Below the pieces are notes generated by a model. The model searched no databases. It was not told where the DNA came from and saw only the letters and a list, made by a program, of their open reading frames with translations. Both the position numbers and the translations under genes were made by a program. A stretch of DNA of 64,000 nt. It comes from an uncultured Eubacteriales bacterium. GTDB taxonomy: Bacteria; Bacillota; Clostridia; Oscillospirales; Acutalibacteraceae. The DNA is taken from the NCBI GenBank assembly GCA_934477125.1, contig CAKSOL010000012.1:1-64000 (forward strand). The letters run 5' to 3'. Positions 28,305 through 37,100 of the stretch are shown piece by piece (position 1 is the first letter of the stretch; each line of letters starts with the position of its first letter).

Positions 28305-29948
28305 TCAGTCAAGCCATTTTACAAGCTTCGGCGATTTTTCCATTAAATGTACGGCGTTTTCAAAATCGGTCTGACCGCTGCCGTACTGATACTCTCCGAA
28401 ACGATTAAGTGTGTTTGTCGGCGTTGCTTTCTGGTAATATGTATTATTCATCATAATGTGCTTTTGCGGGTCGGGCGCGGTATCAAACGGAAAGGAATAC
28501 ATTCCGCCCAAGGCGCAGTCGATAATATTATCAGTTATTCTGAAGTTCTTCATATTTATAAAGACATTTCGGCTCCAGGGTCCCTGAATAGCTCTTGCTC
28601 CTCTGACGGCGCCCTTTACCCAGCCGTAGCCTGTAAATCTGATAATATTGTTATCAAAGGAAATATCCTCAATAACGGTATCCTCGTTAGGCTCTGTGCT
28701 GGTCCACCATTCAAGTCCTGCCATACCGCAGTATTCAAGCAGATTTTCGGAGAATGCAACATTTTTATATGCGGTAGTGTAATCCTTGGTATCGTTTCTG
28801 CCCTGGAAGGTTATCGCAGAATCGAAAATCTGATATATCCAGCAATTTTTAACAACCGAGTCCTTAATGCCTCCCAAAAACTCTATACCGTTTCCGTAAA
28901 CGTTAAGTCCGTCCGGCTGGAGAGAGCCGCCTATCCAGCCGATTTCACAGTTAGTTACGGTAATATTTTTCGCATTTATAGAGCTTCTGATAGCAAAATT
29001 CCCGGAATACTTAAAGCAGATATTATCAATCATTATATCGCTTGCGTTATAGGACGGAAGATTAAAAAGTATCATCCGCGTTCCTATCTCTATACTGTAA
29101 TATTTAAGTCCGGGATTGCCCTTATCGCAATAAATATAAAGCTGACCCGTTGTTGAGTCCATATAGAAGTCGCCGTTTTTCTCCAGCAATCGGATATAAT
29201 CGGTTCTGTTGCTGCCGTGCTCGCCGTGGTTAAATACAATTATTCCGACATCACCGTTGAACGGAAAGCTGATTTTCCAAACGTTTTTAATATCGGAGGG
29301 CGACCAGAAATAGCCCTTTGCAAAATTCATTGAGGAACCGTAAACCGCAGGCTTGTTACCCTCGCCGTATGCGCCGTAGGTAACTCCGTTTTTGCAGGAG
29401 AATGTACCGGTAAGGCGGAAAATACTCCCCCTTTCCAGCAATACGCCGTCTCCCGCGTTCAATGTAGTTGACTGTATTTTTCCCAGCGATTTAAAGGGCT
29501 TTTCGGGAGAAAGACCGTCGTTATCATCATTGCCGCGGACGGATGAAACATAGTAGACTGTTCCGGTTATATTGAGATTATCTCCGGCGTTTAAAATTTT
29601 GCTGCGGAGAGCCGCCGCTTCGCGGTCAGCTCCGCCGGTCATGGGGTTAAGCTTATAAGCGTCGTCCGCAGACGGTATAATCTCCTTTTCCGTTTCGGAC
29701 GCGGATGTATTCGACAGCGAAAGCTGCCCGGAGAATGAGGACTCCTTGGTTTTATAAGCCGTTCCGCGGCTGCCGTCCGATACTGTATCGGAATCCGATA
29801 TATCCTCAGAGGAGCTCATACTTGAATTATCTTTTTTGCTGTTATCATCCTTTTTGCTGCCTGAGGAAGCATTTCCGCTGTCCTTTCTTCCGCAGCCTGC
29901 CAGCAGGCATATAACCGCCAGCACAAGAATACATATTCTGCGAGTCAA
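28305..29948 (-). CDS. Beta-helix lipoprotein (pectate-lyase-like fold)
   Basis: A TTG start 8 bases after AGGAGG gives 547 residues. A lipoprotein signal (lipobox LAGC near residue 19) is followed by a serine/aspartate-rich linker (20-95) and a parallel beta-helix of about 450 residues. The helix is homologous to the signal-less protein at 12090 and the C-terminal part of the 34132 protein, sharing NICFKYSGNFAIR, TVTNCEIGWIGG, WIYQIFDSAITFQG, EYCGM-x-G-x-EWW, RFTGYGWVKGAVRGAR and ALGGMYSFPF. The tether places it on the outer membrane face, next to two solute-binding proteins. It may act on the glycan just before import; the chemistry is unknown. Confidence 0.8.
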   Translation of the reverse strand: MTRRICILVLAVICLLAGCGRKDSGNASSGSKKDDNSKKDNSSMSSSEDISDSDTVSDGSRGTAYKTKESSFSGQLSLSNTSASETEKEIIPSADDAYKLNPMTGGADREAAALRSKILNAGDNLNITGTVYYVSSVRGNDDNDGLSPEKPFKSLGKIQSTTLNAGDGVLLERGSIFRLTGTFSCKNGVTYGAYGEGNKPAVYGSSMNFAKGYFWSPSDIKNVWKISFPFNGDVGIIVFNHGEHGSNRTDYIRLLEKNGDFYMDSTTGQLYIYCDKGNPGLKYYSIEIGTRMILFNLPSYNASDIMIDNICFKYSGNFAIRSSINAKNITVTNCEIGWIGGSLQPDGLNVYGNGIEFLGGIKDSVVKNCWIYQIFDSAITFQGRNDTKDYTTAYKNVAFSENLLEYCGMAGLEWWTSTEPNEDTVIEDISFDNNIIRFTGYGWVKGAVRGARAIQGPWSRNVFINMKNFRITDNIIDCALGGMYSFPFDTAPDPQKHIMMNNTYYQKATPTNTLNRFGEYQYGSGQTDFENAVHLMEKSPKLVKWLD

Positions 29949-29987
29949 TCGGGAAACCTCCTTTGAAAATACTTTGGGCTGCCGGCA

Positions 29988-31415
29988 TTACTGGCTCAGC
30001 CGATTCAGTCTGTTGTTGAAGTTATTGATATGAGTGCTTAAAAGGTCGTCAACCTTTTCAACATATGTTGTTATCTGAGACTCGCTCTTTCCGTCTACGC
30101 CGCCGTGAATAGGATCAAGGTCGGAGCGGTTGAATTTACCGTCGGGATAGCGCGTATGAACAACTCGGTTCTTCAAGCCCATAACGTATTTATAACATTC
30201 AAGCGCCTGCTCGTTAAAGAAATAGGATTTTTCATCATAGTTATCGGCATCAAGAATATATTCGAGGAAATACGGCGCCGCAGCGATGTTCTTTGCGCCC
30301 TTGGGGAAGCCGTAAGCCTCAAGCTCGCCTATGGAGGCGTATTCGGTGCTGTTGCCCTCGATAGTCGGATAAGGAACAACTCCGAGCTTACCCTCTGCCT
30401 TTAAGTTAGCAAAATAGGGGTTGGCGGTTCTGAGGTGGATAGCCATATTTTCCATAAACGGATATTTGCCGGAGCAGAAGCCGTCGTAATCCCAGGTTTT
30501 AACCATTCCGCTGCTTTTATATTCGTTTGCCTGGGCCAGCAGCTTAATAAATCTGGTATCCTTTAAATTGTTCCCGAACTTGCCGTTGCTGTATGAAAGA
30601 ATACCCTGATATCCGTTAATTCTGCAATATGAATCGTATGTATAAATGATATACGCCGCATTTTTGGTGCTGTTATGATAATCCTCGCACATTTCAATGA
30701 ACTTGCTCCATGTCCATTTACCCTTTTTCCAAAGAGTATAAGGGTCCTCATAATCGTTCATTGCAATCAAATCCTTATTATATGTCAAAAGGAACGGTGA
30801 GTTTATCAGTGTGTTCGTCATATTGACGGCGTATGTCTTGCCGTTTACGGTATAATAATCCATCAGCTTGTGATCCCATTCAGAGCCGCTGAAATCAAAG
30901 CCCGAATTGGTTACCGGCTGCACCAGCTCCATTTCCGCAACGTTCATAAATTTAAAACGGATAATATCGGGTGAATTATTAGCCGCGACCCTTGCCGCTA
31001 TCTCAACGCAATAGTTTTCATAGGAGGCAACCGTCCATTTGATTTTAACGTCGGTCGCCCTTTCAAATTCCTTTATAAGCTTGGACATCTGCGGATATTC
31101 GCTTGCCGGGTTCCAGTTATAAAACTCAACCGTTGTTCCCTTGAGATTGCTCGGTATTTTTGATATATTATCCTTTGAATGGCTTGTTCCGCTGTTATTT
31201 TTTGAACTGTTTCCGCCTTTGCCGGAGGACGCGGAGCCGTTTCCGCCGGACTGATTCTTTCCGCCGGTAACGTCAACGGTTATTCCGCCGCCGTTCCCAT
31301 CATACCCGCCGTCGGAAAGCTCGCTCGTAGTTGAGCTGTTCGAGCGACAGCCTGCGGATAACAGCGCTATTGCCGCCGCAAGGATTAAACAAATAATTCT
31401 TGAAAATTTTTTCAT
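29988..31415 (-). CDS. Extracellular solute-binding lipoprotein of a sugar ABC transporter
   Basis: ATG at 31415 is preferred over 31460 because the signal peptide starts there (MKKFSRIICLILAAAIALL), with AGGAG upstream. The 475-residue protein has a lipobox-like SAGC, a Ser/Gly/Asn-rich linker, then a family 1 solute-binding fold (TTVEFYNWNPASEYPQMSKLIKEFE, LTYNKDLIAMNDYEDPYTLWKKGKWTWSKF). The aromatic residues around WKKGKWTW commonly stack on sugar rings. It is directly followed by the beta-helix lipoprotein and preceded by a UgpE-type permease. Confidence 0.88.
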   Translation of the reverse strand: MKKFSRIICLILAAAIALLSAGCRSNSSTTSELSDGGYDGNGGGITVDVTGGKNQSGGNGSASSGKGGNSSKNNSGTSHSKDNISKIPSNLKGTTVEFYNWNPASEYPQMSKLIKEFERATDVKIKWTVASYENYCVEIAARVAANNSPDIIRFKFMNVAEMELVQPVTNSGFDFSGSEWDHKLMDYYTVNGKTYAVNMTNTLINSPFLLTYNKDLIAMNDYEDPYTLWKKGKWTWSKFIEMCEDYHNSTKNAAYIIYTYDSYCRINGYQGILSYSNGKFGNNLKDTRFIKLLAQANEYKSSGMVKTWDYDGFCSGKYPFMENMAIHLRTANPYFANLKAEGKLGVVPYPTIEGNSTEYASIGELEAYGFPKGAKNIAAAPYFLEYILDADNYDEKSYFFNEQALECYKYVMGLKNRVVHTRYPDGKFNRSDLDPIHGGVDGKSESQITTYVEKVDDLLSTHINNFNNRLNRLSQ

Positions 31416-31475
31416 ATACCCTACATCTCCTGTAATCTTTATTATGAACATGAACCGCAAGCCGTTCCGGACGGC

Positions 31476-32432
31476 TTATCCGACCAATCCGGTTGTTGCA
31501 ATGCCGGTTATAAATTTTCTTTGAACGCAAACATAAAAAATCAGCAGCGGAATCAGAAACAGAAAGCAGGAAGCTAACAGAACCGCCTCCTGAGTCGAAG
31601 CCGTTTTGCCGACAACATTTTCAAGCACGCCTGAAATTCCGGTTTTCAGCTGATTAAGCTTAACTCCCAGCGGAAAATTATCCGATAAATACATCTGCGA
31701 TAAATAATAATCGCTGTAGTGCCAGATTACCGAAAAAATCAGAATTACTATTCCGGTACTGCCTGATGACGGGATAATAATGCGCAGAAATGTTTTAATA
31801 GGTCCTGCACCGTCAATCCAAGCCGCTTCCTCAAGCTCCTTCGGCAGGCTCTTGAAAAACTGAGTGTAAATATACACAAACAGACCTCCCTTGAGCCCTA
31901 CGCCCAGCGCCGAGGGAATCCAAAATACAAAGGGCGTATCTATAAGGCTCGGCCTCAGCTCTCTCCCGACAAGCTTTGATACAAAACCGAGAATACCGAA
32001 AAGGTCAATATACTGGAAGTTTACATACGACGGAATAATAATCATCGTTACCGGAACTAAAATATTCAAAAACATTCCGCATTCTAAAATCAGCTTGCCC
32101 TTGAATTTAAATCTTGCAATTCCGTAAGCCGCCATTGCGCAGCTGCAGCATTCCAAAAGCGCCGCGACTATCTGATAATACAGGGTGCTTTTAAAGCCGT
32201 TGCCGAAATCAAGTGCTTTAAGCGCTGCGGTAATGTTGGAAAGGGTTATATGCTTCGGAACCCACATTACCGTCGGGTCAAAGAAATCCGCCGAGCCCTT
32301 AAAAGAGCCTATTGCAATATAGAGAAACGGATAAAGCAGCAGATAGCTTGAGGTTATCAAAAATATGTACTGCCATATCTCAACAAGAACCCTAACAGCA
32401 ATCTTTTTCCCTGAGCTTGCCGTTATTTTCAC
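31476..32432 (-). CDS. Sugar ABC transporter permease, UgpE/LplC type
   Basis: A GTG start after GGCGGTGA gives 318 residues. It has about six helices, the UgpE/LplC front (YLLLYPFLYIAIGSFKGSADF) and the EAA loop EEAAWIDGAGPIKTFLRIIIP near residue 195. Its matching UgpA-type subunit is not adjacent; the orphan at 18185 is the best candidate. It is transcribed after the MBL-fold gene and before the solute-binding lipoprotein. Confidence 0.88.
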   Translation of the reverse strand: MKITASSGKKIAVRVLVEIWQYIFLITSSYLLLYPFLYIAIGSFKGSADFFDPTVMWVPKHITLSNITAALKALDFGNGFKSTLYYQIVAALLECCSCAMAAYGIARFKFKGKLILECGMFLNILVPVTMIIIPSYVNFQYIDLFGILGFVSKLVGRELRPSLIDTPFVFWIPSALGVGLKGGLFVYIYTQFFKSLPKELEEAAWIDGAGPIKTFLRIIIPSSGSTGIVILIFSVIWHYSDYYLSQMYLSDNFPLGVKLNQLKTGISGVLENVVGKTASTQEAVLLASCFLFLIPLLIFYVCVQRKFITGIATTGLVG

Positions 32433-32454
32433 ACAGTCACCGCCTTTTTAAGCA

Positions 32455-33189
32455 TTATAAAACGAAAACATCGCCGTCGTTCGGAATCATAAGCTCCGCC
32501 TTTAAGCGTTTTTTCATCTGTTCGAGCTTTTCAAACTTATCTTCCGGGAAAATATGAGTTACCGCGACCCGGTCGCAATTTGCGGTTTTCAAATGCTCCT
32601 CCAGATTTTCTGCGGACGGATGAGAGCATTCAATCGCAACATAATCAAAATGCTTTTCATACAATACCTGCGGAAAATCCTCAAGATATGCCGCCAAATC
32701 GCCGGTAAACATAATCCGCTTTCCCTCAGCCTCAAAAATATACGCAAACGACGGGCGGTTGGTTATTGAAAGGTGGAGCGTTGGGACGGCGGTTACCTTA
32801 ACGGTTCCGTCATCATAAACAAAGCTCTCGGTCACCTTTTTCATACGCACACGGTCACCGTCAAGAGAAAGTCCCGAGTCTGTAATAATGTTCTGAACAT
32901 TTTTTATTGCGCTGTCCTCTGTGAGGAAAATATCCAAATCGGTATCCTTAAAATACCAGTTGCAGAGCGCGATGAATTCCAGACCGCCGAAAAGATGATC
33001 GACGTGATAATGAGTATTGAACAGAGCCTTGATTTTCGTATACGGAATATTATGCTTCATAAGCAGACCGGCTATGGGAGCGCCGGCATCGATAATATAA
33101 GCATTTTCACCGACCTCAAGTAAAAACGACGTTGTATTTCGGGTTGCCGACGGAACACCGTGGCTCGTTCCCAAATAGGTGATTTTCAT
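32455..33189 (-). CDS. MBL-fold metallo-hydrolase, RNase Z-like subgroup
   Basis: The 244-residue protein has the metallo-beta-lactamase zinc motif His60-x-His62-x-Asp64-His65 (NTHYHVDHLFG), the GTSHGVPS N-terminal loop, a second ligand region MFTGDLAAYL and the terminal HIF of the RNase Z/arylsulfatase-like subgroup. Members hydrolyse phosphodiesters, sulfate esters or lactones. It is first in the long transporter/beta-helix transcript, just after a promoter with direct-repeat sites (33286-33317). A lactonase or sulfatase acting on a sugar acid would fit the locus; this is inference. Confidence 0.85.
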   Translation of the reverse strand: MKITYLGTSHGVPSATRNTTSFLLEVGENAYIIDAGAPIAGLLMKHNIPYTKIKALFNTHYHVDHLFGGLEFIALCNWYFKDTDLDIFLTEDSAIKNVQNIITDSGLSLDGDRVRMKKVTESFVYDDGTVKVTAVPTLHLSITNRPSFAYIFEAEGKRIMFTGDLAAYLEDFPQVLYEKHFDYVAIECSHPSAENLEEHLKTANCDRVAVTHIFPEDKFEKLEQMKKRLKAELMIPNDGDVFVL

Positions 33190-33317
33190 TTTTTATTTCC
33201 CTCGCCCTTTAAGACAAATTGTGTAAATTTCAACGAATTTTCAACATATAAATTATAACATTTGCAATTTGCGTTTTACAGTAATAATTTGATTATAACC
33301 TCAAACAATCTGATTAT
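33190..33317 (-). promoter_or_regulatory. Promoter of the transporter operon with AraC-type direct repeats
   Basis: On the minus strand a TATAAT box lies at 33257-33252. Two direct repeats, AATTTGATTAT (33286-33296) and AATCTGATTAT (33307-33317), are 21 bases apart start to start, the spacing typical of AraC-family sites, and sit just upstream of the expected -35 position. The related AATCTGATTGT occurs at 38306 before another target gene. Confidence 0.55.
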
Positions 33318-34102
33318 CCCATAAAGTTCCTGCTGATATAATCAAAGCTCACTTTTAGGCATTCAAACGGATCCTTACCGTAGCAGTCGTCCTGCTCGAC
33401 AATATAATTCTCAATTCCGGCAGCCTGAGCCTCCTCAAAAATTCCTTCCCAATAAAGGCTCCCCTGACCTATCTCCGCCATACACGGACCGCTCCTTCCG
33501 CGAATCATATCCTTTAAATGCAGAATTGAAATTCTGTCGCCGTGCGTCCTGATAAAATGGCGGACATCGGCGCCGCCGAACTGAACCCAATAAAGGTCAA
33601 GGCAGAGCGTAAACACCTTGCTGTCGGTCTGTTCAAGGATTGTATCTATAACCCATTTGCCGTTGAATTTTGCGAATTCGTGACCGTGGTTATGATATGA
33701 AAACTTAAATCCGCGGGGAGCAATAGAGTCGGTTACCCTATTGAGCTTTTCAATGGTTTCGGTAAGCTGCTCCTCGGTATGATAGCCGACCGCCTTATCC
33801 GGTCCGTCGAGAAAGCCCCTGCCGCCTATGCCCATAATATCGGTACCGAGCAGACGGTGATTTTCCATTGACTTTTCGGGGTCGTTAAGCATTAAATCGA
33901 AATCATCGTGAGTTCCGATAATTTTCAATCCGCATTCCTTCGCTATTCTGCCGAATTCCTCATAGCTTATTTTAGGAACTCCGGCAGTCTGGATACTGCT
34001 GTAGCCTATGGATTTAAGCCGGCTGAAGGTATTTCTTATCTCCTCGGCATTATTCAGATAATCGCGAACCGTAAAAATTTGCGCTCCTACTTCTTTAATC
34101 AT
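33314..34102 (-). CDS. Sugar phosphate isomerase/epimerase (TIM barrel)
   Basis: This 262-residue TIM-barrel protein of the AP-endonuclease-2 type has ligand regions GTHDDFD, KFSYHNHGHEFAKF (metal-binding His), LCLDLYWVQFGG and ILHLKDM. The pattern is that of sugar isomerases/epimerases and inosose-type enzymes. It follows the giant dockerin protein by 29 bases on the same strand, so it is expressed with that secreted protein. It is only distantly similar to the isomerase at 1628, so the two probably act on different intermediates. Confidence 0.85.
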   Translation of the reverse strand: MIKEVGAQIFTVRDYLNNAEEIRNTFSRLKSIGYSSIQTAGVPKISYEEFGRIAKECGLKIIGTHDDFDLMLNDPEKSMENHRLLGTDIMGIGGRGFLDGPDKAVGYHTEEQLTETIEKLNRVTDSIAPRGFKFSYHNHGHEFAKFNGKWVIDTILEQTDSKVFTLCLDLYWVQFGGADVRHFIRTHGDRISILHLKDMIRGRSGPCMAEIGQGSLYWEGIFEEAQAAGIENYIVEQDDCYGKDPFECLKVSFDYISRNFMG

Positions 34103-34131
34103 AAAAAATCGCCTTTCTTCTGTTTTTTATT

Positions 34132-37100
34132 CTATCCGAGCCATTTAACAAGCCTCGGAGATTTCTCCATTGAGGCTATCGCAAGCTCAAATTCGGATTG
34201 ATTTGTCGCATACATATATTTACCGTAACGCGATGCGACATTAGGCTGATACGGATTTTGCAGATTGGATATCTGATAATAGGTATTGTTTTTCATAATA
34301 TGACCGGCAGGCTCGGAATAAAAAGGAAAGGAATACATTCCGCCGAGCGAGATGTCAAAAATATTATCGGCAATTACAAAATCGGACATATTACTGTAAA
34401 TATAGCTTCCCCACGGACCCTGAACAGTCCTCGCTCCGCGCACCGCGCCCTTAACCCAGCCGTAGCCGGTAAATCTCATAATATTACCGCTCACCGAAAT
34501 ATTATCGATAACGGTATCGTCCGCAGTTCCGTCAGGGTCTCCGGTTCTCGCCCACCATTCAAACGCAGACATTCCGCAATACTCCATTAAATTGTTCTCT
34601 ATCGATATGTTTTTATAACAAATTTCATACTGAGAATAATTATGATAGCCCTGAAACGTAACCGCAGAATCGAAAATCTGATATATCCAGCAATTTCTTA
34701 TAATGGCGTTTTGCGTTCCGCCGATAAGCTCAATGCCATTGCCGTAAACATTTTTTCCGTCCGGCTGGAGCGCACCGCCTATCCATCCGATTTCACAGTT
34801 GGTAACAGTTATATTCTTTGAATTTATCGACGCGCGTATTGCAAAATTGCCGGAATACTTAAAGCAGATATTATCGATGGTTATATTGTCGGCATTATAG
34901 GACGGCAGATTGAAAAGTATTGTTCTGGTGCCGATTTCAATACTGTAATTTTCAGAGCCGGGACTTCCCGCGTCATAATACAGATACAGGCAGCTGCCGG
35001 TTAAATCGGTAACAAAATCGCCGTTTTCAGACAGGCTCCTTATATTATTCATCCGTCTTCCGGCGCGTTCGCCGTGATTAAAAACCATAATCCCGACATC
35101 GCTGCTGAACCTGTATTTGATTTTCCATACATTCGGAATTTCCGTAAGCTCCCAGTATCCGGGATCGGCAAAATCAGTAACCGAGCCGTAAACCGCAGGC
35201 TTGTTTCCCTCGCCGTATGCGCCATATGATACCCCATTGACGCAGGCATACGAGCTGCCGAGGCGAAAAACTCCTCCGCGTTCAAGCAAAACCGCATCAC
35301 CCGGCTTTAAGCGTGAATTTATCCGATTTCCGAGGGTCTTAAGGGGCGTTTCGGGAGAAAGTCCGCTGTTGCTGTCGTTACCGTTCGGGGAAATATAATA
35401 TTTTGTACCAGTAACCTTTAAATTATCGGCGGAGTTAAGAATTTTATCTCTCAGCTCCGATGCCGCAGCGTCAGCGCCGCCGGTCATCCTGTTCAGCTTA
35501 TAAGCCTCGTCAGGCTCGGGAATTATTTCACGCTCCGGCTTTTTTATCTCCGTTTTACCCGCTGCGCGGAGAAGAATTTTTTCTCTCAGCAGAGCCAAAT
35601 CCTCGGCGTTAATCAAATTATCGTCGTTCAAATCAAGCGTATATTCCTCAACGTAAGCTTTAACCGCAATATGTTTCTTGCTGCGAACTAAATCCAGAAT
35701 GTCAACAACGCCGTCGCCGTTGGCGTCTCCGTAATCATATAGAAAATGACTTGCCGTACTTCCCGACACCGTATATTTCAGATTATTCCAGGCAATTTTC
35801 AAGTCGCCTATCAGGGCGCTGTCATTAGCCTGCGCGTTTGCAGTTTTTAGAACCGCCAGCGCCGAGCGAAAGCTCTCCAAACCGGAAACAAATTCAATAT
35901 CAGACCGGTTTAAAAGGTCTTCGGCTCTTTGTACCCAGGTATTCCGCCGTGCAAAATCTTTATATGTATCGTCAAGAAAAGCAACATTATGAACGCCGCC
36001 GGAAATCGAATAGAGTCCCGTTTGCGGATTAGGAAAGGCTATTTCCCCGTCGATTGACACTATCTTTTCAGTCTCGATTTTATAGCCGCGGAGCGAATTT
36101 CCCTCAAGGCACGCAGAAACCGTTCCCTGACCGAACGCCTTTATAACGGTATCAGCCGAAGAAAGCGAAAGATTTTCTATATTTTCCGACATACCGTTAT
36201 TCAGGATAACAACCGTTTTGAAGTTTTTATGCACCGGTTCGGCTCCGGACTTTACCGTATCAATACTGCCGCCGTTTATTTGCAGCAGCCGCAGCCCAGC
36301 CGATGTTAAATCTTTATTTACAGCGTTTAAAACTATTGTGCCGACCGTTCCGCCGTTGACTGTTGCCGTAACAGCTCCGTTTGTGGAACGCAGACCGCCC
36401 TGAGTATGACCGAGAACAATTTCGCCTACGTTTCCGCCGTTTACCGTAAAATCAAATCTTCCGCTCCATTTTATTTCATTATTCCAGCCGCCCGGCGAAA
36501 ATCCGTGAGCCACAGCCAGACTTCCGACGCTGCCGCCGTCTATTGTTATTTCAGTATTCACATTTTCGGCGCCGCCGTTATACTGAGCCGCATTGATAAC
36601 CGAAAGGCTTCCCGATTTCACGGTAATTTTATTAGAGCTGTTTTCTACCGCCGGAAAAATTCTGCCGAGATTTTCTTTCCAGCCGCTCGGAAACGAAACG
36701 TATTCTCCGAATATTACCTCGTTGTTATCCGACCTTTCAAAAATAAATCCGTTTTCGGCAGGAGTGCTTACTTTGAAGGTGATATTTGAAAATTCAAGAC
36801 TTCCGGCAAGAGAAAAATATTTTCCTGCCGACAGGCTCGATGCCGAGTTCATACCTGAAATATGAACTGTCTTTGTTTGGCTGCCTAACGAATAGCAGCT
36901 TGAAAGTGTTCCTATATTTCCGATAACGCGTATGGTTCCGCCGTCGCAGATTTTATTCAGCGCGTCGTCCATTGTTGTCGGCTTATTCACGGAATAACCG
37001 CTGCCGCCTCCGCTTGACGAAGCATAAAGCACCATAGGTGCAAATTCAACCGTATGCTCTCCGCCGGATATACTGTATAATCCGGTTTTCTCATCCGGTG

